Part shown: positions 24,017-29,360 of the stretch, one piece after another
Layout of the letters: each line of letters begins with the position of its first letter
Numbering within the stretch: position 1 is the stretch's first letter
DNA from: a virus
Reading direction: 5' to 3' (one strand)
Virus record (IMG/VR): IMGVR_UViG_3300027152_000014
Span: 1-32,528 of that record
Length of the DNA stretch: 32,528 bases
Translations under genes and position numbers: made by a program
The notes under the pieces: generated by a model
What the model saw: only the letters and a program-made list of their open reading frames with translations
Database searches by the model: none
Told to the model about the DNA's origin: nothing

Positions 24017-24173
24017 TTTGATTCGCCATAACATCGCTTAGCTCAATAATATGTAAGCAGTGATTGCACATTAATGTGGTCACTTGCTTCATATGTGGGC
24101 TGCATACCCACGAAACTGGTATATAGTTATGATTATCGCTTATACCGCACACCTTAGCCTTCTCTATCCACAT
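23988..24173 (-). CDS. Small Cys-rich, zinc-ribbon-like protein (candidate)
   Basis: A 61-codon frame runs tail to tail against the lysis gene, overlapping it by 29 bp. It begins MWIEKAKVCGISDNHNYIPV and has a second part with CSPHMKQVTTLMCNHCLHII. Cys9, Cys24 and the CNHC at about 36-39 could bind zinc. The ribosome binding site is poor, but the sequence reads as a real small protein and its type is familiar from phages. The open frame continues upstream into the repeat, where it is antisense to the terL end, so the start is most likely at 24173. Confidence 0.5.
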   Translation of the reverse strand: MWIEKAKVCGISDNHNYIPVSWVCSPHMKQVTTLMCNHCLHIIELSDVMANQTTLQTSGNV

Positions 24174-24184
24174 AGGGTTACACA

Positions 24185-24265
24185 AGATATCTCTCCATAA
24201 ATTACCGTCGCCTATATGATATCCCACAAGGGATGATACAGTATAGAGTAGAGGGGATGGGATGA
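24185..24265 (+). pseudogene. Duplicated 3' end of terL
   Basis: These 26 codons and stop are identical to the last 26 codons of terL (42-122 on the minus strand) and read RYLSINYRRLYDIPQGMIQY then RVEGMG. There is no terL sequence upstream of the repeat boundary, so it is a leftover of the duplication and not expected to be a functional gene. Confidence 0.9.
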
Positions 24266-24306
24266 GGACTTTCCTGATTAACCGCCCCTTGAACTGTAAA
24301 TTATTT

Positions 24307-24481
24307 TGACAGGTAAAAAGGGAACTGGCCGTCCACCACCAACAATTCTGGGGCACCGGACTCCACTCCCCCAGCAAAAACCCGAAACCCTCCCCCCGAC
24401 CGTAGTCTCCGATTGATTTTTTGGTTTTCGCATATAATGAGCGCGTGCCTGCGTACGTGTGCATGATGCGTGTGTGCGTGC
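24307..24481. other. Non-coding C-rich and alternating Pu/Py patch in the repeat
   Basis: No gene is evident between the terL remnant and the promoter. Four C-runs (24368-24372, 24381-24383, 24388-24390, 24392-24397) make a G-quadruplex-like pattern on the minus strand. From about 24441 to 24481 purines and pyrimidines nearly alternate (gcgtgcctgcgtacgtgtgc). The base composition is unlike the AT-rich surroundings. It could be a packaging or replication signal or a regulatory region; open frames here have no recognisable protein. Confidence 0.6.
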
Positions 24482-24528
24482 TCTATACCGAATAACTGTT
24501 ACATTTAATATTATTTTTAAATAAACAC

Positions 24529-24556
24529 TTGACAATGATATTTTGTTGTGTATAAT
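24529..24556 (+). promoter_or_regulatory. Consensus sigma-70-type early promoter
   Basis: TTGACA (24529-24534), a 16-bp spacer and TATAAT (24551-24556) both match consensus exactly. A transcript would start near 24563 and reach the ATG at 24593 after about 30 bases. It lies inside the inverted repeat, so a second identical promoter is expected beyond the window end, firing into the minus strand at 32528. Confidence 0.9.
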
Positions 24557-24592
24557 GCGAATCATACAAACAACGTTAACAGGAGAAGAGAA

Positions 24593-24799
24593 ATGAATCA
24601 AGTATATGTAGAGATAAGCGAACAAGTGTGGCCAGCTTTTTATAGCGACAATCAACAGCAAGCTTTATTAAATGTTCTTAGCAAAATCCAAAATCAACCA
24701 TTTTATCGCAATCAAGATATCATGACGTTTGCAGGTTTTTGTAATGACGGCAAAGAATTATTATTTTATGTTCAAAGCAAATTAAAAGGTCTGAAATAG
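24593..24799 (+). CDS. Small early protein (68 aa)
   Basis: The ATG at 24593 is preceded by AGGAGAAGAG at the usual distance and lies just downstream of the consensus promoter; an upstream in-frame start overlapping the -10 box is unlikely. The 68-residue protein begins MNQVYVEISEQVWPAFYSDN and has mixed alpha/beta character with a Lys-rich end. I do not recognise a family. As the first gene after a strong host-type promoter, and duplicated in the second repeat copy, it is a candidate for an early host-takeover protein. Confidence 0.7.
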   Translation: MNQVYVEISEQVWPAFYSDNQQQALLNVLSKIQNQPFYRNQDIMTFAGFCNDGKELLFYVQSKLKGLK

Positions 24800-24813
24800 A
24801 GGCGAAAGCCTCT
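24798..24813 (+). promoter_or_regulatory. Intercistronic hairpin before a ribosome binding site
   Basis: AGAGGC, a GAAA tetraloop and GCCTCT form a perfect 6-bp stem that begins within the stop codon of the 68-aa gene and is followed by TTTAA and the next ribosome binding site. It could be an attenuator, an mRNA-processing or a stabilising element. A similar arrangement occurs at 32021-32036 on the other strand. Confidence 0.6.
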
Positions 24814-24829
24814 TTAACGGGAGAAGAGA

Positions 24830-24988
24830 ATGAAATATGTAATAACTTATTTTTTACAAGACATGACTATAGCAATGTTTCCTACCTATTTTTATTCGAA
24901 AGAAGAAGCTCAGACTTATATCGATACTTGTTATAAGTTCGGGCAGCATCTTGACAAAGAATTACGTGTAATTGAATACGTAGATTAA
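24830..24988 (+). CDS. Small early protein (52 aa)
   Basis: A 52-codon frame with ATG at 24830 and GGAGAAGAGA directly upstream. The protein starts MKYVITYFLQDMTIAMFPTY and ends ELRVIEYVD; the pattern of beta strand, helix (SKEEAQTYIDTCYKFGQHLD) and beta strand suggests a compact small fold. No family is recognised. The same gene is present, at least in its 3' part, at the right window end. Confidence 0.7.
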   Translation: MKYVITYFLQDMTIAMFPTYFYSKEEAQTYIDTCYKFGQHLDKELRVIEYVD

Positions 24989-25001
24989 CGGGAGAAGAGA
25001 G

Positions 25002-25070
25002 ATGTTAGATAATGCAACTCTTTCCATTTTGGAAACACATCATCGACATATACTCAAATCGTGTCGATAA
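25002..25070 (+). CDS. Micro-ORF with conserved leader (22 aa)
   Basis: The third gene-like start in this operon again has GGAGAAGAGAG directly before ATG, as in the two previous genes. It lies just beyond the repeat boundary, so it is unique to this arm end. The frame is only 22 codons. An overlapping frame from 25012 is a rival reading. The 27-bp dyad lies within it. Confidence 0.4.
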   Translation: MLDNATLSILETHHRHILKSCR

Positions 25071-25116
25071 ATTAAAGTATTTTCGACAATTAACAAAAAC
25101 ATGTATGCCCAACTAA
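25012..25116 (+). CDS. Alternative small ORF (34 aa)
   Basis: An ATG ten bases downstream of the micro-ORF start, in another frame, opens 34 codons beginning MQLFPFWKHIIDIYSNRVDK. It is longer and looks more protein-like than the 22-codon frame and could use the same GGAGAAGAGAG leader with a longer spacer. At 32121 a related stretch encodes IDIYLKRVD in one frame, directly after a stop. Which of the two frames is translated cannot be decided from sequence. Confidence 0.4.
   Translation: MQLFPFWKHIIDIYSNRVDKLKYFRQLTKTCMPN
25042..25068. promoter_or_regulatory. 27-bp dyad, copy 1
   Basis: ATCGACA (25042-25048) and TGTCGAT (25062-25068) are perfect inverted arms separated by 13 bases. A second copy at 32121-32147 matches 24 of 27 positions in the same orientation. 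This copy has no clear promoter boxes around it and lies within short open frames. Confidence 0.6.
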
Positions 25117-25184
25117 CAAAAATCAATGGATTCCAGTAGAATTTAAAAATGGAAAGCATAAATATAAGTAAAAACAGGAATAAT

Positions 25185-25361
25185 ATGGTTATTAGTATGT
25201 TTGATGTGAAAAAAGAGTCTGGCACTAAAGATAGTTCGAGTACTGCACAAACTGGATGGCCTAATAATTGTGACTACCCTACGTGGTGGGGATATTTACC
25301 GTATCGTGATGACACAGTTGAAAAGTTAGATAGAGAATATTTTGCAGCTAAACCAAAATAG
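25185..25361 (+). CDS. Small Trp/Tyr-rich protein (58 aa)
   Basis: From the ATG at 25185, which has AGGA about 8 bases upstream, the product has 58 residues, with a Ser/Thr-rich N-terminal half and NNCDYPTWWGYLPYRDD in the middle. An ATG at 25149 would add 12 residues but has no ribosome binding site. The gene is the last of the inward operon and converges on thymidine kinase with an 11-bp gap. No known family is recognised. Confidence 0.55.
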   Translation: MVISMFDVKKESGTKDSSSTAQTGWPNNCDYPTWWGYLPYRDDTVEKLDREYFAAKPK

Positions 25362-25372
25362 ATTCAGCCACA

Positions 25373-25918
25373 TTATATCCCCTTAAAAAAATCAGCCCGA
25401 CACACTGAAACATAGCTTTCTTCACGGCCTATTTGAACTTGAGCACCCTCATTTATACGCTTGCCATCAGCGTCAATCCTAATGTTCATGGTTGCTTTTT
25501 TGCTACAAGAACAAATAGTTTTAATTTCGTTAATCTCATCTGCTAAGGACAAAAGATATTTGGAACCTTCAAAAGGTTCGCCCATAAAGTCAGTGCGCAA
25601 CCCATAACACAACACTGGAATATCAAATGTATCAACGACACCAGCCAAGAAAATGACTTGTTTTTTGCTAAGAAATTGCGATTCATCAACAAAAACGCAT
25701 GACACGCCATCAAATAGACCAGCGTCCAAAACATCCCCATCAAATACGATTGCATCTCTTGTTAACCCTATTCTTGATTCTACTTTTGTTCTTCCGACAA
25801 CAGCAGGAATAAGAGTAAGTACTTTCATCCCACGCTCTTCATAATTATGAGCCGATTGCATAAGACTTGTTGATTTCCCTGCGTTCATCGCTGCGTAATA
25901 GTAAAACAATTTAGCCAT
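25373..25918 (-). CDS. tdk: Thymidine kinase (type II)
   Basis: The enzyme phosphorylates thymidine to dTMP and would feed the phage's dTTP supply. The 181-residue protein opens LFYYYAAMNAGKSTSLMQSA, with a P-loop AMNAGKST at 10-17, then VESRIGL, VFVDESQFLSKKQV (Glu79 as likely catalytic base) and PVLCYGLRTDFMGEPFEGS. Near the C-terminus CSCSKKA (136, 138) and YVSVCRADF (Cys173) match the structural zinc region, although the position that is His in E. coli appears to be Asp. The overall match to E. coli Tdk is strong. It is the last gene of the leftward recombination operon; the upstream gene stop overlaps its ATG by one base (TAATG). Confidence 0.95.
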   Translation of the reverse strand: MAKLFYYYAAMNAGKSTSLMQSAHNYEERGMKVLTLIPAVVGRTKVESRIGLTRDAIVFDGDVLDAGLFDGVSCVFVDESQFLSKKQVIFLAGVVDTFDIPVLCYGLRTDFMGEPFEGSKYLLSLADEINEIKTICSCSKKATMNIRIDADGKRINEGAQVQIGREESYVSVCRADFFKGI

Positions 25919-26223
25919 TAGTGTACCTCTGGGGTGTTTTCATAGTCTTGGTATAGCTTTGTGTACTCATTTTGCATGCGCTTAATAAAATGATTAAAGT
26001 TATCAGTGATAATATCCTCTGGGCTTGCGTTAAACAGTACATAAAAAAAGAGGATGCTACAAACATCCTCAACTAAACAAAACCCTTTGTAGCCCACGTC
26101 TTCATCATTTATCAAGCCTTCTTCTTCTAGATAGTTGTGTATTAAATCAAGCGCATTATCTACAATTTGATAGATGATTTCAGCGTGTGCAACATTATCA
26201 TATTCAAAGTTTAGTTTTTTCAA
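25918..26223 (-). CDS. Hypothetical acidic helical protein
   Basis: The frame has no good ATG near its 5' end. A TTG at 26223 preceded by GGGGAC gives a 101-residue protein starting MKKLNFEYDNVAHAEIIYQI, overlapping the previous gene by 20 bp; a farther upstream start at 26313 would overlap by 110 bp and looks less natural. The product is acidic, mostly helical (NALDLIHNYLEEEGLIND) with a hydrophobic patch CSILFFYVLFNA. No family is recognised. It is transcribed between the recombination genes and thymidine kinase. Confidence 0.55.
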   Translation of the reverse strand: MKKLNFEYDNVAHAEIIYQIVDNALDLIHNYLEEEGLINDEDVGYKGFCLVEDVCSILFFYVLFNASPEDIITDNFNHFIKRMQNEYTKLYQDYENTPEVH

Positions 26224-27082
26224 TATTAGTCCCCAACAATTTTTCCAAGTCTTCCTTGGCCTGTTCGTTACTTGCCTTTTCAGGCTTCTTGAATGCATCG
26301 AAAAAGTCTTCACGCTTGCTCATGCCATCTTTAATTGATTTAAATATGCCACGTAACGTAACGATTTCTTGTGGAACTGTAGCATCAAGATTATGCCCGA
26401 GTCTAGCTTCAAGATGTTCTACCTTGACACCGATTTCATCAAACGCAACAACTAAACGTTTAATTTGCTCAGACATTGGGATCTCACTAGTCTCAAGAGT
26501 CTTTCTGCATTGCGCAACTGCTGCCTCAATGACATCACCAGGAATGATTGCGAGAATACAAGCTCTCAAGCGTCTTGCGCCCTGGTTAGCAACCAGCTCG
26601 TAGATGTCCCTTGAGTCTGTAAGCTTTTGCTTTCCCTTCTTTGTGTCACGTGTGTGGGGCACATGGAAAACCTTAGTCACTCTAGTGTTAGTCTGCAAGT
26701 CAATTGCGTAAGCCTCAGCAATACTAACACCATTCGCCTGACTAACTTCACGTACGCCACAATCCAAGTTACCCCATGACTGCGCCATACTCTCTGCTAG
26801 TCGAATACTTGCACCCTCAACTAATTGGCCACCACGGGGGTAAGCATACATCGCTTGTTCTGCAAGATACGGACGTTTGCATGACTCTAAAATCTGCATA
26901 TAAGCTTCATGCTGGTTTCGTGGAAACTTTTTAGCTATGACGTATTGTGCTTGTACTTCTGCGACCGCTCTTGCTTCACCTGTTGCCTGCAACGGGTTTT
27001 CAGTCGTTTGTTTAGTTCCAGCAAATCCGAGTTGGAACTCGCCATTTGTGTACTCTGGACTGTATGTTTTAATTTCGTTCAT
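26204..27082 (-). CDS. Putative phage recombination (annealing-type) protein
   Basis: The 292-residue protein belongs to a family I recognise from many phages, with ARAVAEVQAQYVIAKKFPRN at about 37-56, LAEQAMYAYPRGGQLVEGAS, and the best conserved part ELVANQGARRLRACILAIIP at 162-181. The family is generally unannotated. It lies directly with a RecE-like exonuclease and the phage also encodes SSB, so a role as a single-strand annealing recombinase is the most economical inference. The C-terminal 60 residues are charged and variable. Its ATG overlaps the upstream gene by 14 bp. Confidence 0.6.
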   Translation of the reverse strand: MNEIKTYSPEYTNGEFQLGFAGTKQTTENPLQATGEARAVAEVQAQYVIAKKFPRNQHEAYMQILESCKRPYLAEQAMYAYPRGGQLVEGASIRLAESMAQSWGNLDCGVREVSQANGVSIAEAYAIDLQTNTRVTKVFHVPHTRDTKKGKQKLTDSRDIYELVANQGARRLRACILAIIPGDVIEAAVAQCRKTLETSEIPMSEQIKRLVVAFDEIGVKVEHLEARLGHNLDATVPQEIVTLRGIFKSIKDGMSKREDFFDAFKKPEKASNEQAKEDLEKLLGTNIEKTKL

Positions 27083-27320
27083 TTTCTACCTCGACTTCAT
27101 CTGTAAGAATTCCTTTCGTATCGATAGCGCATTGCACAAATCCAGCAGTAAACGCCATTTTGAGAAATTGTAAAAATTCAGGACGATTAATTTCTTTAAT
27201 ATTGTTTTCCTTTATCATTTCTTTAATTGATGCGTGTAAATCATAAAAACTTTGTAAATGTCCTGTAAGTTCATAGACACTGCGGGAGAGTTTTTCTATA
27301 TCATTTTTAATTTCGTTCAT
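27069..27320 (-). CDS. Small helical protein (83 aa)
   Basis: An 83-residue, mostly helical protein beginning MNEIKNDIEKLSRSVYELTG, with a long amphipathic helix and an acidic end (DEVEVENERN). It overlaps its neighbours on both sides by 14 bp, which marks it as a true operon member. Its N-terminal four residues, MNEI, equal those of the next gene. No function can be given; an accessory role to the recombination proteins is possible. Confidence 0.6.
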   Translation of the reverse strand: MNEIKNDIEKLSRSVYELTGHLQSFYDLHASIKEMIKENNIKEINRPEFLQFLKMAFTAGFVQCAIDTKGILTDEVEVENERN

Positions 27321-27552
27321 AATCTCTCATCCTCATATCAAAGTCGTTTAACATGGATTGCATTTCTTCGATTTGGTCACGAATAAATATAATCGCATCC
27401 TCTGATATATATTTTGTTTGTTTGTGTTCAATTGCCATCATCGTCATCAAGCCTTGCATATAAGTTAAATCACGCTTGAATTGTTCAACAGTATTAACAA
27501 AAAGCTGTCTTTGCGACTCGATTAATTTACTTTGTCTATCTATGATATTCAT
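27307..27552 (-). CDS. Small coiled-coil protein (81 aa)
   Basis: Starting at the ATG at 27552, which overlaps the exonuclease stop in ATGA form, the product has 81 residues: MNIIDRQSKLIESQRQLFVN, then a long coiled coil ending in DFDMRMRDYERN. An in-frame start 8 codons upstream is possible but would overlap the exonuclease gene more. No family is recognised. Together with the 83-aa gene it forms a pair of small helical proteins between exonuclease and annealing protein. Confidence 0.6.
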   Translation of the reverse strand: MNIIDRQSKLIESQRQLFVNTVEQFKRDLTYMQGLMTMMAIEHKQTKYISEDAIIFIRDQIEEMQSMLNDFDMRMRDYERN

Positions 27553-28358
27553 TGGTTTAAGTCCCATTCCGCCCACGCCGGTGGTGTTAAAGTTTTCACT
27601 TTCGACTTTAAAAAACTGTCGTCCTCGAATTCATGTTTAAGTTTTTGTGATAAGCTTGCAAAAAGTCTTAAACCATAATCTATTGCTTGTTCATCAAGCG
27701 CATAAAGCACGACTTCATGACTTGTTTTATCGCAACAAATGAACACAAACTTTTCAAATTCTTGGCCTGCTTTTTCTAATGCAATCTTTGCCATCGCTGC
27801 CTGTAAGAAATAGCCATAGTCTACACAAGATTTTTGAAAAGCTTTGTATGTCACGTCTTTACATGTCTTCACGTCTGCAACAATACCCCCTTTGATAATG
27901 TCTGGACGTGATTTAAATATAAAACCAGTGTCTGAGTCATTCCAGAATATCGATTTCTCACACTCTGCGTCTTCAAGAATTGAGCGCGCTATCTTGTCGC
28001 TTATAATCGCTTTTGCCATGTCTGCCGATTTAGCATAAATATTTGCATCAACTGCGGTTATGTTTTGCTCTGTTGTATAACTGTTAAACTTTTCAAACTC
28101 TTCTTTGCCCTTATTGCTACGTTTATTGAATTTAGGCGCTGGGATGTATTCACCCATTTTGTGGGGTTCTAGCAAAATTGTATGCACTAATTGACCAAGC
28201 ATAAAATCATCTGATTGCTTAAACTCACGATTCTTTAAAACATACTCATTATAAAACCTTACTGGTGAGTCTCTATAAGTGATTAAAGCACTTTTAGAGT
28301 AGCCATCACTTGAGTGATACTCTTCATTACTAATATCCAATAATACATTTGTTTCCAT
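27549..28358 (-). CDS. RecE-like PD-(D/E)XK exonuclease
   Basis: The 269-residue protein matches the C-terminal nuclease domain of RecE/exodeoxyribonuclease VIII-type phage enzymes. Visible are EEYHSSDGYSKSALITYRDS at 12-31, GQLVHTILLE at 55-64 with His59, FKSRPDII at 148-155 (Asp153), IVADVKTCKD at 159-168 (Asp162, Lys164) and the helix YGYFLQAAMA at 181-190 (Gln186). Such enzymes digest the 5' strand of double-stranded ends to leave single strands for an annealing protein. It is the first gene of the leftward operon, and its ATG lies about 100 bp from the divergent Cro-like gene. Confidence 0.85.
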   Translation of the reverse strand: METNVLLDISNEEYHSSDGYSKSALITYRDSPVRFYNEYVLKNREFKQSDDFMLGQLVHTILLEPHKMGEYIPAPKFNKRSNKGKEEFEKFNSYTTEQNITAVDANIYAKSADMAKAIISDKIARSILEDAECEKSIFWNDSDTGFIFKSRPDIIKGGIVADVKTCKDVTYKAFQKSCVDYGYFLQAAMAKIALEKAGQEFEKFVFICCDKTSHEVVLYALDEQAIDYGLRLFASLSQKLKHEFEDDSFLKSKVKTLTPPAWAEWDLNQ

Positions 28359-28374
28359 TTTTGTTCTCCTTTTC

Positions 28375-28426
28375 TTGATTTTCGATCATAATAATATTAT
28401 ATTTAACTATATGTGTAAATGCACAT
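28375..28426 (+). promoter_or_regulatory. Divergent central control region: candidate promoter and dyad
   Basis: TTGATT (28375-28380), a 17-bp spacer and TATATT (28398-28403) form a moderate rightward promoter. ATGTG (28411-28415) and CACAT (28422-28426) form a small dyad with a 6-base centre, next to the predicted start point. The interval 28359-28458 separates the leftward exonuclease operon from the rightward Cro-like operon, so the dyad could be the operator for the Cro-like protein. I found no strong leftward -35. Confidence 0.45.
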
Positions 28427-28458
28427 TTTTAAATTTTATTATAACTGAGGGTAAAATT

Positions 28459-28653
28459 ATGACAGTTGAAGATGTTTATAATCATTTTGATAAAAGATGG
28501 ACAGAAGTGTCCAGAGGTACGTGTATGAGTCTTTCATCGTGGCGTATTTATCGCATGTGTGGCTACGTTCCGATGCGACAACAACGCATGATTGAAGCTA
28601 TCACGCAGGGAGTTTTAAAAGCAGATTTAGCACACGCAAAAAGGGCATCGTAA
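28459..28653 (+). CDS. Cro-like HTH regulator
   Basis: The 64-residue protein begins MTVEDVYNHFDKRWTEVSRG and continues with SLSSWRIYRMCGYVPMRQQR and IEAITQGVLKADL. The pattern of a short HTH with a Trp after the recognition turn, a VP/IP motif and an IE..T.G.L end is typical of lambda-type Cro and related YdaS-like small repressors. I used the ATG at 28459, preceded by GAGGGT; the frame is open further upstream. It is the first gene of the operon leading to O and P, the same place that Cro holds in lambda. Its stop overlaps the next ATG by one base. Confidence 0.75.
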   Translation: MTVEDVYNHFDKRWTEVSRGTCMSLSSWRIYRMCGYVPMRQQRMIEAITQGVLKADLAHAKRAS

Positions 28654-28814
28654 TGACTACACAAAAGGATTTGTCGACTGAAGAAAAGCTGAAGAATGTA
28701 TTCCGAGCTACTCTATTAGACCAAGGAGTAGCTGGGTATGACATTGACAAAATTGCAGATGCATTGGTATCTAATCTTTTAATCATGTTGAGTTTAAATT
28801 ATGCAGACAAATGA
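28653..28814 (+). CDS. Small hypothetical protein (53 aa)
   Basis: A 53-codon frame that starts in the TAATG overlap with the Cro-like gene. The product starts MTTQKDLSTEEKLKNVFRAT and is helical, with a C-terminal hydrophobic stretch ALVSNLLIMLSLNYADK. It overlaps the next gene by 14 bp. The close packing supports a real gene. In lambda this place is taken by cII, but I see no clear HTH here. Confidence 0.6.
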   Translation: MTTQKDLSTEEKLKNVFRATLLDQGVAGYDIDKIADALVSNLLIMLSLNYADK

Positions 28815-29028
28815 GATAATGAAATTGATGGGGATTGTATTTTTATTGTGCTTGAGCTTTTTTTTAATGTCATCGAGCGTCTATATATTAAACAAGACAT
28901 TTAGTCATGATATAAAGCACGTCAACGTACACTTAGATAGTGATTACATTGCTGATCAAGTGTCGGAAGCACTACTGGACACTAATGTGGCTAGTGATTT
29001 AGAAGAGATTAAACAAGCGAGCAACTAA
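28801..29028 (+). CDS. Small single-pass membrane protein (75 aa)
   Basis: The 75-residue protein has a strongly hydrophobic segment at about residues 10-30 (GIVFLLCLSFFLMSSSVYIL) followed by a polar, acidic C-terminal domain with VHLDSDYIADQVSEALLDTN. This suggests an inner-membrane anchor with a cytoplasmic or periplasmic tail. No family is recognised. A function in superinfection exclusion or membrane localisation of replication is possible but unproven. Confidence 0.65.
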   Translation: MQTNEIMKLMGIVFLLCLSFFLMSSSVYILNKTFSHDIKHVNVHLDSDYIADQVSEALLDTNVASDLEEIKQASN

Positions 29029-29232
29029 ATGGAAATAATAACTCTGCAAGAAATTGAGGCTTTAGAGCGAGAAATTAATACTATTTTAAAACCTTTGATA
29101 CTTGAGCAAATCAAGGGTTTTATAACTGTTTACTGTGATAGAGACAGCAAACTTTATCCAAAATCATTGCAAATGATAGCGATTGCAGTATCTGAAATCG
29201 GGAGGGATTTACACGAAAGAGATTTAATATAA
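29029..29232 (+). CDS. Small hypothetical protein (67 aa)
   Basis: A 67-residue helical protein starting MEIITLQEIEALEREINTIL, with its ATG immediately after the stop of the membrane protein gene. The middle carries GFITVYCDRDSKLYP. It is the last gene before a strong hairpin, so it closes this small-gene cluster. No family is recognised. Confidence 0.6.
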   Translation: MEIITLQEIEALEREINTILKPLILEQIKGFITVYCDRDSKLYPKSLQMIAIAVSEIGRDLHERDLI

Positions 29233-29235
29233 GAT

Positions 29236-29262
29236 TAAAGGCCAACCGCAAATTGGCCTTTA
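29236..29262 (+). terminator. Terminator-like hairpin
   Basis: TAAAGGCCAA (29236-29245) and TTGGCCTTTA (29253-29262) form a perfect 10-bp stem with a 7-base loop, four bases after the stop of the 67-aa gene. There is only a short T-run in the stem end, so it may be a partial terminator, an attenuator or an mRNA stability element placed before the replication genes. Confidence 0.65.
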
Positions 29263-29286
29263 TGAGCAATTAACAAACTTTAAAAG

Positions 29287-29351
29287 TAGGATGATTACTA
29301 ATCACTTTACTAATAGGACGTACGCTAATCACTTTACTAACAGGACGGGTA
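29287..29351. repeat. 27-bp tandem repeat upstream of the O-like gene
   Basis: Two full units and a partial third run at exactly 27-bp spacing. Each begins with an AGGA element (29288, 29315, 29342) and the first two contain the same 16 bases, ctaatcactttactaa (29298 and 29325). It ends about 10 bases before the initiator ATG and may be a regulator or initiator binding site. Confidence 0.75.
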
Positions 29352-29360
29352 AATTATATC

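Larger units (their letters stand above)
24184..25000. repeat. Inverted-repeat copy A (complete, about 817 bp)
   Basis: The left edge (24184-24306) is exactly repeated, inverted, at 1-123. The right edge (24904-25000) is exactly repeated, inverted, at 32432-32528. Order and orientation show that both window ends are the two edges of one second copy whose middle (equivalent to 24307-24903) is missing. The repeat carries the 3' end of terL, a C-rich and a Pu/Py-alternating patch, a consensus promoter and two small genes. Flanking sequences diverge sharply at each boundary. Confidence 0.9.

Noticed and set aside
24174-24464. Upstream extension of the Cys-rich minus-strand ORF into the repeat
   Set aside because: The extension is antisense to the terL end and the C-rich patch; protein-like sequence begins only near 24173.
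24278-24661. 127-codon minus-strand frame through the repeat
   Set aside because: It runs antisense across the promoter and the first early gene, has an odd composition driven by the G-rich patch and no ribosome binding site or family.
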